DNA of 64,000 nucleotides, from NCBI GenBank assembly GCA_965112735.1, contig OZ218963.1, positions 2,418,001-2,482,000 on the forward strand. The letters run 5' to 3'. Positions 1 through 11,325 of this stretch are shown here, in pieces. How positions within the stretch are numbered: position 1 is the stretch's first letter; every line of letters begins with the position of its first letter. Position numbers and translations under genes: made by a program. The DNA comes from Phaeosaccion multiseriatum. Its lineage: Eukaryota > Ochrophyta, other classes. The notes under the pieces are model-generated. The model saw nothing but the letters and a program-made list of their open reading frames with translations, was not told the DNA's origin and did no database searches.

Positions 1-478
1 ATTTCGGGTCCCGTCCCGAGTCCTCCCCCGTTGGAAGAATGCTGCTGTCCCACAGGAAAGCTTTCGCCCCTATCCCATCTATGTACCCCTTGACCCCTCT
101 GTCAAAGCGTACGTACTCCTCGATGCTAGTATCCTTCATCTCCGCCTCCAGCGTCAGATTTTTAGGTTTGTAGGTGAGCTGCAAAAGCTCCCCCTGACTG
201 TCCTCCTCGTCTGAGCTGCTGCCGTCCTCCTGTCTGCCCTCGGCCGCCGTGGCACCTCCCATCGATACCACCCGTGATCCAGATCCCCTGACCTGGGTTG
301 CCGCTCCCTTTTGGAGAGCGTCTGTGAGATCCTGCAGTTTGTCATTCATTCTCAGGATGTGCTCCCACAGTGCTTCCGTAGACCTGTCTCCCCCCCCACC
401 GCCCGATCCGGTAGGATTAGAGCTGGAGCTTCCCGTGCCCCCGCTCTCCCTGCCTCCTTCTGCCTCGTTGCCCGTCAT
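1..478 (-). CDS. Partial Gag-like protein, runs off the left edge
   Basis: From an ATG at 476-478 the minus strand stays open to base 1, giving at least 159 residues with no stop. The N-terminus is rich in Gly, Ser and Thr. It is followed by a helix-like stretch (LWEHILRMNDKLQDLTDAL), an acidic Ser/Asp/Glu patch, and a segment with EEYVRFDRG. This layout (disordered N-terminus, short coiled coil, then a compact domain) suggests the Gag of a retrotransposon or a similar capsid protein. I see no zinc knuckle or enzyme motif, so the call is inference. The frame is also open upstream of the ATG for about 70 codons, back to a TAG near 692, without another Met. An upstream exon or a non-AUG start is therefore possible. 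Confidence 0.45.
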   Translation of the reverse strand, partial: MTGNEAEGGRESGGTGSSSSNPTGSGGGGGDRSTEALWEHILRMNDKLQDLTDALQKGAATQVRGSGSRVVSMGGATAAEGRQEDGSSSDEEDSQGELLQLTYKPKNLTLEAEMKDTSIEEYVRFDRGVKGYIDGIGAKAFLWDSSILPTGEDSGRDPK

Positions 479-719
479 GGCTACGTGCAGGACGTCCCCT
501 TTCTCTCCTAGAGCTTTCCGACCAAAAAACCCGCCTGTGTGTCGCCGACCACCTTTGTAGAACCAGCTAGCTGTGAAGTGTCGCGACAGCTGTCGTGTTG
601 CGATATCCCCTCTACAGAAACAGTGACAGGCCAAGTAGTGTACATCTAAGAAGTGATGGCTTTGGCGCCACACATGTACCTCGATATTCTATGTCGATAT
701 AGTGCTCAGTCACATAAGT
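479..719. other. Spacer between the Gag-like frame and gypsy element 1
   Basis: No independent gene is visible. The minus strand remains open in the frame of the Gag-like protein down to a stop near 692. The last four bases (AAGT, 716-719) are the left target-site duplication of gypsy element 1. Confidence 0.5.
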
Positions 720-967
720 TGTGCTAAGCTAAGATAGTAGAAACGTTAAGGGGTTTGGACTAAGTATATGCTGCGCCTATGGTGGGGCGTCAGTGTCCGT
801 ATTGATAATATATCTCTACTACTTGCTGATGCAAAGCTTGTGCCCACAAAGAGGAGGGTGAAACGCCAGAGCCGTTGATCCCCCTCGGGGCGTGCCTAGG
901 AAACCGACATTCTTATTATACCCCAGAATGTGTGACCGGAAACCCTCAGGCAGGACAATCTACCACA
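720..967 (-). repeat. 3' LTR of gypsy copy 1
   Basis: This 248-bp repeat is identical by eye to 6196-6443. It differs from the LTRs of copy 2 at two positions near 870-880 (CCAGAGCCGTTGATCC here, CTAGAGCCGTTGAACC there). In element orientation it starts TGTGGTAG and ends TTAGCACA. Confidence 0.95.
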
Positions 968-1011
968 CTACCCCCAAGCGACAGTTCGAGCCGACTGGGA
1001 AGTAAGTGTGT

Positions 1012-4000
1012 CTATCTAGTTTGTGTCCACTTTCGTGTGCGCGCGGAGCGCGGCGGCTTAGTAGCCGATCGCGTCGTAGTCTTGCGCAGATAGGCTCGGA
1101 CTGCGCTGATCAACTGCTTGTCCTGATGGTGCTGCGGGTAGGTCTCCAGTAAACGTGGAGTATCTTCGTGCAGCGCCTCGATGGGCTCCTCGCTATTCTC
1201 GAGGGCGTCAAAGCCACGCCACTTAACAATGACGTGCCATGAAGCATCTGCGTGCTTAACGAGGCCTTCAAAGGCCTCCACCACAAAGTCTTGGGTGTTA
1301 TACGAAATCTGTTGAAGTACGTCGGTAGTGACGTTAACGTGAGCACCGCAGTAGTAGCGGAGTCGGCTGATGTGTACCTCATAGGTACGCTTCTTGCCCA
1401 CAAGCTCCTCCACCTTGTACACGTGTTGCTCAAGGGCTTCAAGCACTCGGCAGGGCCCATGCCACTTGCCTAGTATCTTGCTTGTAGGCCCTACTGTTGC
1501 AACGAGTACGTAGACTCCGACCTGAAACAGGGTCTCGCTGTTGAGCTGCTTAGCTCTGGCCAAGTCCAGACGATGCTCTGCACCACGTCTGCCACTCATC
1601 AACCTCTGGTTGATGCCATCGCGCTTGTGATCGCGGAGGGTAGTCAGTTGGCGCGCCGCCTCGGCACGCTGCCCCTCCTTCCTCTGATGGAGTTGTGTCG
1701 CAAGGGTGTCTCTCTGCGCCGGGGTCAGCTGCAGTAGCCGAACCTTTTGCATTCGATCCGCGTCGTGGATCAAAATCGTGTCGAGAGGCCGCTGTGGTAC
1801 GTGACCACTGTGCAGCTGGATGGGAGACAAGTTAGACCGACTGCTCTTGTTGGAGCTGTTCTCAACAGCCTCCATCACTGGCAGTAGCTGCGGCCATGTC
1901 TCGGGCGGCTGCCGTAGTTCAGACATCATTGATCTCATGATCTTCTGCAGTGTCTGTACACCACGCTCGCCCAATCCTCGACTGTATGGGTTGTGTGCCA
2001 CCACAAAGTGGTGGTTGCACCGCAAGAGCTGACTTAACTCACGTATCACCTCATTTAGGAAATGACTGCCTCGGTCACTCTGCCACCTGGGCACTACGCC
2101 ATGCTGTGCGAACCAGCGCAACAGACCGCGTGCACACACTCGTGCAGTAGCTTCCAAACATGGCTCATACATTGACAATGATGAAATATCATCAAAGATG
2201 CACAGCACTTGCTTGACCTGAAGCTTCATGAACCCTTCTGGGGACTCTGCCCATGTGACTCCATCGCCAATCTTGACGAAGTCAAACCAGATGAGTTGCT
2301 GGGGTCCAGTAGCGTGCCATTGAGCTAGCAGGGGGCGAGGCACTCTCTCGCCCTTGCCGTTGGTGAGGCAGTGGAGACAGTTCTGAACGAGGCTGCGCAC
2401 GTCCTTGTCTAGCGACTGCCAGATGAACTTCTCCTTAATAGCACTCAAGGTGTTTGTCTCTCCCTGATGGCCCATCATACCCTGATGGCCAGTCACACAC
2501 AGCCTCAGGTGCATGTCTTCCGCCTTGGCTCCCACCGAGGGAATCCAAATGCGGGTGCTGTCAGCGGGGTTGCTCGTCGGATGGCACGCTCGAATCAACC
2601 CGTCGTCGCCAACTGATGAGAGGAGCAGGCGGCGCCCGTTCTCTCCCACCTCCTTGCTAGCCTGCTGGAGCTCCTGAAGAGCGTCGGCCTGCAGACTGGC
2701 AATCTCAGTTGTGGAGGGCCAAGTGAAGTCATCACACATAGTGTCAAACACTTGCATGGGTCCAAACTAATGGGGTCGGCCCAATCATGGAGATGACCAG
2801 GGAAGTGGACAATGACATAGTCAAAGCTCTGAAGGCGCACGGCCTGACGCTGCAGCCTGTCCCTCATAGGCTTAGTCATGCCAGGGTACTTGCTGTCGTT
2901 GCTCATCATGAACGCCAAGTTGCGATGGTCGCAAAAGATGTGCACTTTCTGTGCCCCGACCAAAGCGTACTCGTTCTGGATCAAGCCTCGGAGTGTCGCG
3001 TCTCCTTCCTTGTCGATGGTGGCACGCCTCAGCTCTGCGCCTTCAAAGGCGCCTGAGCCGAAGGCCACCGGGATGTGGTTCATCTCATGTACCGGAAGGC
3101 ACAGCTCTTTGGGGTCTATGTATGTAATCATACATCCCCAGTAGAGGTCACTAGCATCTGGGAATACCAGTGCCAGTTTGGTTGGGTCTGGGTGCGACAG
3201 CACCGTGTTCTGTGCAAGAACGCGCGCTTGATCTGGAAGAAAGCGTCGTCGTGCTCTGTGTCCCACCCCACAGAAGCCAATGGAATCGTCTTGGCCACTG
3301 CCTTGGAGCGCTTGTGCTGATGAGGCTTAGCGTTAGCCTGCCCGAGGGCTTTGTTCAACAGCGCGTTCAAAGGACCCACTAGCTTAGCGAAGTCCTTGAT
3401 GTATCGATGAAACCACTGCAGGCTGCAGAGGAAAGTCATCAAATCTCCAGCCGTCTCTGGGGCCGCGAGACTGGTCAGGCCCTGCACTCTGGCGGGGTCA
3501 TGTCGTGTGCCGCGTCGGTCGTGCACGCGGCCAAGGAACTTGAGCTCGCTACCGAAACGGAACGAGTTCAATCCTATCTTGATGTTGGCACTGTGGAGGC
3601 GCTTCATCGTCAATCGAGTGAGACTCACCATCTCCTCTCCCACCTTTGCCCAGTACGCTACGTTGTCAATGTAGACGGCGTGGGTCTTGCACAACTCTTT
3701 GCGAAAGAGGTGGGTCATCTGGCCTTGGACGTAAGTGCCCGAGTTCTTAGCCCCCTGGGGTACTCGAGTTGGCGTCACTTTGCCATTTGGGAATATATAG
3801 GTGTGAGCAACTTGGCTCAACTTGCCTAGTGGGAATTGCCAATACATGTCAACCCCATCTATCTCGATGAACCATAGGCAACCCAACATGGAGGCTACGG
3901 CGTCTTCAATGTTCATCATCCCAAAATCGACCTTCTGTACCTTTTCATTGACTTCGCGAAAGTCGCAGACGATACGGTACTTGCCTGGCTTGCCGGGTTT

Positions 4001-6128
4001 GCCCACTGCAAACGCCGGGCTGCCATGAGCGCTCTGCGGGTTGCTATAACCCAGGCCTTTGTCTATCAACTTGTTGCAAAAGTCATTTACAAAAGCACCC
4101 TTTGCGCCTTGTTGCCTTATGGGGAGACGGGAGCTCGGTACCTTATTGGTAAACGTCACCTCCATTGGCTCTACGTTAGCGGGGCCGTCGCTAAAGAGCA
4201 ACTCTTCCCGCCACACGTCGAACTCTAAGAGAGCTTCCATCATTGGCTCTCTCAGCTCCGCAGGGAAATCATGATCAGTGATTGCTTTGTCCACAATGGG
4301 ACCTAGCACCTCTCTACGGCGTACCTCAGAAGGGGGAACTCCCTCTGATGGCCCTTGAATAGTATCCGGTACACCTTCACACTCTTCACGGTCTTTATTA
4401 TTAAGCGGTTGGCCGCCAATGGCGCTAACCTCTGGTGCCTCTGCACTGGCGACAGGAGGGGGGCTCTCGGCCGCAACCTCCTGCGCTCCTACCCCCAATA
4501 CTTGCACGGGGAAGTTGCTTGCCTCAAAATCAGCATAGTCTTGGATGGTCTCAACGCCCATAGAACACACGCTCTTCTCAACGCTCTGCTGCTTAGTCGG
4601 GGCAGCCCCTGTCGCAGGGGAAGCGTCGTCACGCTCCCTCTGCAGGGTCTCCTCCGACCGTTTCTCGTGCACTCTGTGCAACTGCTCAGTCAAAGACTCC
4701 AAGCCCAGTGCCTTATGCAAAGGCCGGCCCAGAATCAGTCTGCTGCCCAAGCTCTCAAGAACCAACATGGATCTGAACTCCTTGTCCAGCTGCGCTGTAC
4801 TCACGCTACCATGACTCAGCTCTATCTCAAGGTGACTGCCGCACAACACTTCGTTGGCAGTCACAGGTCCAGCAGCAGTGACGCACTCCGAAGGCTCACA
4901 GGCCTCTAGTACGCCACCACCCTTTCCGACCCACGTGCGAGCCAGGTCACCACCCATGACCATACCCACATCGCATCCGCTGTCAAACAGGGCTTGCGCC
5001 GACATCCGCACCTCCGGAGTCGTGTCATTCACGAGAACCACGCTCATGCGGTCTCCCGTGAGGTCCATAGCAACTGGCCCTGGCAAAGAAAAACCTGCCG
5101 CAGCCGAAGATGAGACGGACGTAACCCCCGGTTTCTTCGCCTCAGCCTTCCTCTGCTCCCATGCCTTCTGTTTCTCTGCCTTGATGCGTTTCTTGTCTTC
5201 GGCAGTGGTTGTAGGGCAGTCGTCAATCCGATGCGGCTTGTCGCAGGCCCAGCACTTCGGAGTACGGGCCTTCTTCAATGGGTTGCTGGCTGTCTCTTTG
5301 CCCGCTGCTGTCTCCTTCGAGGAGGTCTCTGCACCCGTACGCTTTGGCTGCTGCTCCTGCTGCCACTTGCGCTTGCCGCCTGCACCTTTGCCTTGCCCAC
5401 CACCGCCTCCCCCGCCGCCTCCAGATGCCCCTTGGTCACCCTTGAGTCCGGGAAGGAAATGTTCGGCCTTACCGCCGATACGCCGTGCTGCCGCTCTCAT
5501 GGTGGCCCACTGGCACAAGTGTCTGACGAATTTCTCCATCCACTCCCCGTGATGCTCTCCCCAGTCCTTCTGTCCATCTTTGAACGCGTCCACCAGCATT
5601 TTCTCCATGCATGATGATGGTGAGTAAGCCTCGCTGCATCCCTTTGGCAGCGTGCTTTCCGTTCGGACCAAGGAAATTCGTATCGGTGGGGTTCAAGTTC
5701 AGGTACTCCTTCCTTGCTGCTGACTCGTGGATCATGCGAAGGTATTGCTGGCACATGTACTGAAGATTGTGCTTGAATTGGAGAGGGTCCGGATCATACA
5801 CGAGTACCGTCTTCCTGATTATCTCGTTGAGAGTGGCATTTCCGTTGACGTCCTCCCTGCGATTCTTCTTCAACCACCTCTCCAAGTAATCCCGTACCAT
5901 CTTGGACGTGAGCTGAGCCTCCGACACTTGATTGGCGATGGCTATTCCAAAACGATGGGCTGGGTCGATGAGCTGCACCATGCTGGGGATATCCAGCGGC
6001 TTGTCCCTATCCCTGAGCGCGGACTGATCGTACTGCAGTAAGAACTCGCTGACGACTTCCGCAGATAGAGGCGTCCGTATCTCCGGATAATGGGTTGGGT
6101 CCCTCATGATGATGCCTTGAACCGCCAT
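1012..6128 (-). pseudogene. Gag-Pol polyprotein of gypsy copy 1, with frameshifts
   Basis: The frame starts at ATG 6128 and ends at 1012. Domains in order are: a Gag region; a variant zinc knuckle (CX2CX3HX4C, near 5240-5275); a protease with DSG; reverse transcriptase with EIDGVDMYWQFPL and YIDNVAYW; RNase H with PDASD and CDHRN; integrase with an HHCC finger and a DDE triad (FDF, QSDRG, GERG); then a chromodomain (VKWRGF). Compared with copy 2, this copy lacks 14 bp in gag near 5615, has a 2-bp CG gain near 3223, and lacks 55 bp near 2769. Each breaks the frame. The YxDD box reads YIDN in both copies, an unusual loss of the second catalytic Asp. The unbroken family protein would be about 1,730 residues in one frame. 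Confidence 0.9.
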
Positions 6129-6195
6129 GATGCCGCTCCTCCAATCGGTCCGAGAAAATCCTTCTCCAAAGCTTTCCTAAAGCGAGAACTAGTTC

Positions 6196-6443
6196 TGTGC
6201 TAAGCTAAGATAGTAGAAACGTTAAGGGGTTTGGACTAAGTATATGCTGCGCCTATGGTGGGGCGTCAGTGTCCGTATTGATAATATATCTCTACTACTT
6301 GCTGATGCAAAGCTTGTGCCCACAAAGAGGAGGGTGAAACGCCAGAGCCGTTGATCCCCCTCGGGGCGTGCCTAGGAAACCGACATTCTTATTATACCCC
6401 AGAATGTGTGACCGGAAACCCTCAGGCAGGACAATCTACCACA
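6196..6443 (-). repeat. 5' LTR of gypsy copy 1
   Basis: This 248-bp repeat is identical to the 3' LTR. It should hold the element's promoter. It lies head to head with the glycosyltransferase gene that starts at 6609, so it may affect that gene's expression. Confidence 0.95.
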
Positions 6444-6608
6444 AAGTCGATGTTCATCGTAACACCCTTTCCCCCCTTCCTCTCCTCCACTCTCCCTTCT
6501 TCTCCCACTTCTTGCCAAACCCAACCCTCTTCCCTCCTCCTCCTTCTCCCCTGCCGAGGGCGCAGCCCGAAGGGCCACCTCGTACTCCTCTTCTAGAAGG
6601 CATACCTT

Positions 6609-9259
6609 ATGAGCTTGGTGGATGGGACTGGCATGCTGAGAAGGGTTGGACGCAAATTTCGGAGCAACTTACAAAAAAGCGGACATGGTACCGTAGCTAT
6701 ACTTTGGTTAGTGTGCCTGGGGCTCGCTGATCAGCATGGTGTCACTGCTGGTGCAATACAGTTTGGGGAGGAGGGAATCAACTCTATCTATTGGACCAGA
6801 GCCTATGAGGGTGGGGAAGAGAAGGACGGAGGCGGAGCATTCTTTCCAAGGAGGGTGGAGGAGGCGGGCATGGTCGAGAGCAGGGGGCTGCATCCGCTTA
6901 GGGAGGATGTTGGCTTGGGGTGGAGGGCTGATGAGCTTGAGCAGATTATGGACCTCTGGGAGAAGCACGGATTGCATAAAGAGGAGGTGGTGGAATTGGA
7001 GAGCTTAGGCAATTGGCTGGATATGTGGTCGACGACACGTGAGAAAGAGATCGAATGCACGCTGAAAGTGCTTCCGAATAGAGACGGCATCGGGAGCCAG
7101 GCTGTGCGATGGCTTGGGGCTGTAATCCTTTCGGAAGGCCTCGGCTGCTCGCTGGCCACCCCCGATCTTTTGCAGCCCCAACACGCCATCAACATGACCC
7201 TGGCAGACTTTCATCTAGAGGCGGGGAGATCAGGGGTTTGGCGCAACGGCACCGTGTACTGTCACCGCACCTTGCCGTTGAAGGAAACGCAATTCAATGA
7301 CACAAGCTACGAGAGCTTGTCCAACATGTTTCGATGCTCGAGTGAGAATTGGACAGAGTACTTCAATTTTGAGGCGTATACGACCTCCCAAGCCGAAGAA
7401 TCACCCCTAGCGGTGAGTGAGGTGGGTCGAGAGAGGATCTGTATCGATGGTTGAGTGAAGACCAGATTGCCCCTTCTCTTTTCAAACCGTGCTCAGTGTG
7501 TACTGTGCTAAGCTCAGATAACATCAAGTTATCCTGAACCTCTAGTATTGCGCAATACTAGAGGTTCAGGATAATTTGATGCTATCTGAGCACAGTACCC
7601 TCGCACTTGTACGCAGTCCCACCCTCGCCGACCTTCATCCCTTTTCTCCTACCACAGGACACTGACATCACCGACATAACTCTTTCTCTGGAAGCCAATG
7701 TCTCCCTCTCGAGCGGCAATTTGACTGCAGAGGAGTGGCTGCCAATCTACAAGGCAAGGCACTCCAAGATGGCTCTGGTGGCGCGATCCAGCTACGTGCC
7801 TTACGTTCTGCTGCAGGGAAGGATGTGGCGCAAAGGGGACGACCCTGTGACGTCGATACCTTCGGCTGTCAGGACGGGCCTATCACGGATACGCGAGGCG
7901 TACCACAGGTTCCCTCGGCCGGGGTAAGTAACGGGAGAGGCAGGATGAAGGAGGGAGGGCCAGAGATAGCGCCGAGCAGGACGCATAGCGACTTTGAGTG
8001 TAGCTGACTGGGTTGCTGTCTCGGGTGCCTTCGCTTGTGGGTCATAGTGCAGGGAGGATGGGTGGGGATGCTTATCGCGGTTATCCCGTGAGATATCCCG
8101 GGGGGGCTGTGTGCCGTAAACCCAGGGAAGGGACAGATCAGGGCGCTTGATAGCATCCGCCCAGATGTGATGGGAACGACAGTATCATTTAGGCGCTTGG
8201 ATGATACTGTAGACACTTGGTCTATATCTCAACAAAAGAGAGTGTCCGTTCCCTTCACATCAGTCCCCGTTTTATTGATCTTGTTTTTCCCGCTTCTGCT
8301 GCCTCCCACCCGTGCGCTCAACGTCAGGTATGTGGAAATCCCAGACTGTGGCTTTGCGGCTGGCCAGCTAAACGTTGCCATTCATATCCGCAACGGAGAC
8401 CTTGGAGGAGGAAAGTTCGCTCATACCCCTGTCGTAATTGTTGAGAGTATTTCGAGGGCTATGGCGCAGTTGGGATATTCGCCCCCTGTGTTTCACGTCT
8501 TTTCGGAGACTCGTTCGCCATGTCCGGACCGGGAGAGCCGTGTTTTTGCAGAGTTTCCGGATCTGCTCATTAGTACTGAGCAGGTGCGTGTTAAAAGTAA
8601 CACTTTTGCTAGACCGACACCTATCCTTCCCCCTTCAGACCGGGAGGTGTGAAACTCTGTCCTCGGCTTGGGATGCCCCTCTGCGCGTGAGACTAAGGAG
8701 GCGAAACTCATGACACTCGTGGAGCGACACTTCATGCCTTTCGCATGTTTCGGCCGCTGACTGACTAGCCTCTGTTGGCCTGGCTCCCCGTTCTCTCAAA
8801 CCACAGGTCCAGACTTGCCAGCACACTCCCACGCGAAGCGAGCAGTGCATATTTAGGGAAATGGGTGGCGTCTGCGGTGCCCAACACCAACCCTGTTTTA
8901 GGGCAGACAACAAGCTCGACGACATCGAGTCCGGGCCTCCACGGGCATTCGTCCTGCATGTCAATGGCCCTGAGGGCGAGACAATTCGGTGTATGGCTAG
9001 CGCTGACGTAGTAGTCTCCGCCACGAGCAGCTTTGGTCAGCTGGCGTTGTGGCTCAGCAACGGTTTGAAGATCTTCTGTCTCCCCTGTGGCCGTAGAGCG
9101 TGGCGGAAGGTTTACGGTAGGATCTTGCCTTTCTTTGCCCTTGCAGAGGGGGGCAGACAGTGGTTTCCAGTCGGTAGAGATACCGAGCTGTTGCTTTCGA
9201 TAGACACTCTGAAAAAACAGTTAGAGGACACTTGCATCCAGAGAAATGTGAGCAGATGA
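6609..9259 (+). CDS. Secretory-pathway glycosyltransferase with HxRxGD motif
   Basis: Four exons fit in frame: 6609-7412, 7658-7923, 8328-8583 and 8807-9259, giving 592 residues with GT-AG introns. A basic N-terminus is followed by a short hydrophobic run (about residues 27-41), consistent with a type II signal anchor. Six N-glycosylation sequons (NMT, NGT, NDT, NWT, NVS, NLT) support a lumenal domain. Near residue 375 is HIRNGD, the nucleotide-sugar-binding motif of GT11/GT23-like fucosyltransferases and related families. Near residue 508 ADVVVSATSSFGQLALWLS resembles their C-terminal Ser-Ser-Phe box. I infer a Golgi glycosyltransferase, possibly a fucosyltransferase; the sugar and acceptor are unknown. 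Gypsy copy 1 lies just upstream in opposite orientation, and intron 1 holds a hairpin element. Confidence 0.75.
7500..7598. mobile_element. Short hairpin (foldback/MITE-like) element in an intron
   Basis: Nearly all of this 99-bp segment folds on itself. The left arm TACTGTGCT...TCTAGTATTG pairs with the right arm CAATACTAGA...AGCACAGTA. There are two mismatches and a 4-base insertion (AAGC) in the left arm, and a 2-base loop (CG). It lies inside intron 1 of the glycosyltransferase gene, so it should be removed by splicing. No target duplication is clear. Its TGTGCTAAGCT sequence matches the terminal bases of the gypsy LTRs nearby. Confidence 0.7.
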
Positions 9260-9319
9260 TCACCCCGAAACGAGGCATCACACAGGAGAGGGGGTTGCGA
9301 GGCGCCCAACAACCCTACA

Positions 9320-9543
9320 TGTAAAGAGTCACGTTGCTCTCCACCTAGGATAGGAGTAACCGCATGGACAAGGTAATAGCAACCCCAAAGCCAGCCTGGC
9401 AGCCAGCCTTGTCTCTATAAGCTTTATCCGTGAGCCATCCTAAACGACCAACCTGCTGGGAGGTTAGTGAGAAACGGGCCACGCACCGTTTCTCACCATA
9501 TTTGCCTGGGCCTGGGCCATTGACATAATACTGACTTTCAACA
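9320..9543 (-). repeat. LTR of Copia element A
   Basis: This 224-bp copy is related to 11371-11594 and 12856-13079. It is followed by the same 32 bp of internal sequence as the first of those (TCCCCGTCAGCC...). It differs from them at about four sites, for example AACCGC for AGCCGC and TATAAGC for TATTAGC. Confidence 0.9.
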
Positions 9544-11325
9544 TCCCCGTCAGCCATCCCTGCACTTCTAACATCTGCGTCTGCTCCACACGCTGCCGTA
9601 CGTCCGGAAGACTCTCTCCAGTCTGCTCATTGTCCTCCGCGTCCAAATCCATCGCAGAAAAATCGAACAAATCGAATTTGGACACCTCGATTTCCGTCTC
9701 GTTGACATCGACTTTCTCCACAGGATACTCCGGCGACGGCGAGGGCTCTTTCGGAGCAAAATTTGAAATTTGCCTCCCTGAAAAGCTGCCCATCAATTCC
9801 ACGACGCTCAAAGACCAGCTGAATGACACGTTCCGTCTTTGTGTCAGAGAAAGCCAGGCAGGCAATCGGGTGATACTTGCTCCTCCCGAGGTACTAGATC
9901 ACAGGTCTGCCACGCCCAGACTCGTAGTGCTTCTTGACCGTGTGGGTGGGGCGCTGCTCCTTGATATAGGCCAGACAGCCCTACGGGGCAATGTTGCTGC
10001 AGTCCGGGGCATGACCAGTGAGAACCTCATACCGAGACGGTTCTCCCCGCTTGCCGTTCAAGTTCAAAAACATGGAGGCATATCGAGCCGCAAAACACCA
10101 CAGTTTCTGAAACGTCTGATCCAAACCCGCCGCGTAAGAGATCACTGCTGCCTTCTGAGACATTATAGCCAGTCTCTTCTCCACAGCACCATTCTGCTCC
10201 GGAGTGTAGGGAGAAGTAAACTTCCAATGCACTCCCTTGCTGGTGACGAAAGTCGATGCTTGTTCTTGATTCAACAGTTCATTTCCATTGTCAACGAGCA
10301 ACTCCTCAAGCTGAGCACCAGTCGGTACAAGCACCTCCGCCCAAAAGCGCTGCAAAGCAAGGATGAAATGGCCCTTCTTCTTGGTAAAGTACACCCATCC
10401 CACCTTGGAGGCCATATGTTGCCTTCAGATAGGCTACACTACCCACTTAGATTAGTATTGCGAGAGTGGGAGAAATCTTTTGTTGCCTTCAGATAGGCTA
10501 CACATATCCTGAAAGCCAAACACCCATTTGTACTCCCCATATGCCTCCAAACTCACCGGTTGAGCATCTGGACCACCACACGTAGCGGAGTCGTCGTATC
10601 GACAGGCCTAAGGGCCCGCGACACATTCGCACGGCGGGCATTGCTTGTTCCTCAAACACGGCTCACACCGGTGAAGAGTCCCAGTGAGGCGGATGCCACG
10701 CTGCTTCGACGTATGGCGCAAGTCTCGCTCAGCCTGATGGCCATTGGTGTAGTGGAACTGGTTGATATCCTCCGTAGGCAGCTCACGATGGTGGACACAT
10801 CCCAGCACGTTGACCTGCATGAGCTCATCCTGGCGGGCAATCACGGCAAGAGGGTCGTCTGGAGAGGACCCGAAAACCAGCTGGTCGTCCTCAGCGTCTC
10901 CCGTGTACACCACCCAAAGCCTTCTGCAAATCGCTGAGCCGCAGCAAGTTGAATTTGGCCTCAGGAGCCACAATGACATCAAGGCGCACGACCCGACGAC
11001 CGTCGTTGCGGTCCTTCATCTCTAACAGCAGCTGCCCGCGGGCAGTGACAGTTACATACCCTTCGCCCGCAGTTGCTCGTATCTCGTTGATGCGCTCTGT
11101 GCACAGCCAGTTGCGGTTGGGGAAGGAGGAGTCAACACAACTGCAGCTGTCTCCGCAGGCGGTGCAGCTAGGCGGAGACAGCTGAAACGACTTCAGCAGG
11201 AAACCGAGTGGCGAGGATTTTCGCAACAAGGTGTGGAGGAGGAGGAGGACAAGGGAAGATCCGCTGAGCGGGAGGAGCTTCACTTGTCTTTGGGCCTGCC
11301 GATGCTGGACGCGAACGGGCCTCAA
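9544..11325 (-). pseudogene. Copia protease-like and integrase fragments
   Basis: Read right to left, the fragments are as follows. The region 11325-10891 resembles the Copia protease to integrase link (ending EAKFNLLRLSDLQKAL). The region 10982-10608 holds the integrase zinc finger (FHYTNGHQ, CEPCLRNKQC). The region 10415-9981 holds integrase core motifs LLVDNGNE and TSPYTPEQNGAVEK, matching the second Asp and the Glu of the DDE triad. The region 9865-9464 is an acidic continuation that runs into the LTR. Several frameshifts and an 86-bp insertion break the frame. No reverse transcriptase follows, so this copy cannot be autonomous. Confidence 0.8.
10417..10502. mobile_element. 86-bp LTR-like micro-element with 22-bp terminal direct repeats
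   Basis: Two identical 22-bp direct repeats (10417-10438 and 10481-10502) start TGTTGCC and end GGCTACA, so each has TG...CA ends. They flank 42 bp. The whole is bracketed by CATA at 10413-10416 and 10503-10506, a 4-bp target duplication. Removing the insert and one CATA restores an open Copia integrase frame (FQDM-ASKVGW). These are the marks of an LTR-type insertion, but the element is far smaller than known small LTR retrotransposons. It must be non-autonomous if it is one. Confidence 0.7.

Larger units (their letters stand above)
720..6443 (-). mobile_element. Ty3/gypsy chromodomain LTR retrotransposon, copy 1
   Basis: A 5,724-bp element is bounded by two 248-bp LTRs (720-967 and 6196-6443) that I read as identical, so the insertion is recent. 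The LTRs begin TG and end CA. The flanks carry a 4-bp duplication, AAGT, at 716-719 and 6444-6447. Transcription would run right to left. Inside are gag, protease, reverse transcriptase, RNase H, integrase and a C-terminal chromodomain, the order of Ty3/gypsy chromoviruses. A short purine tract (GGGGGTA in element orientation) abuts the 3' LTR. The base pairs next to the 5' LTR (GAACTAGTTC) do not start with the usual TGG of a tRNA primer site, so the primer is unclear. The 5' LTR ends 165 bp from the start codon of the glycosyltransferase gene. Confidence 0.95.

Noticed and set aside
875-1093. Recurring short frame MIPLGACLGNRHSYYTPEC in the LTRs
   Set aside because: It lies entirely within the gypsy LTR and adjoining sequence and recurs only because the LTR is repeated.
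3407-5552. Several plus-strand frames of 100-230 residues
   Set aside because: They are antisense shadows of the gypsy gag-pol, and equivalent frames recur opposite copy 2.
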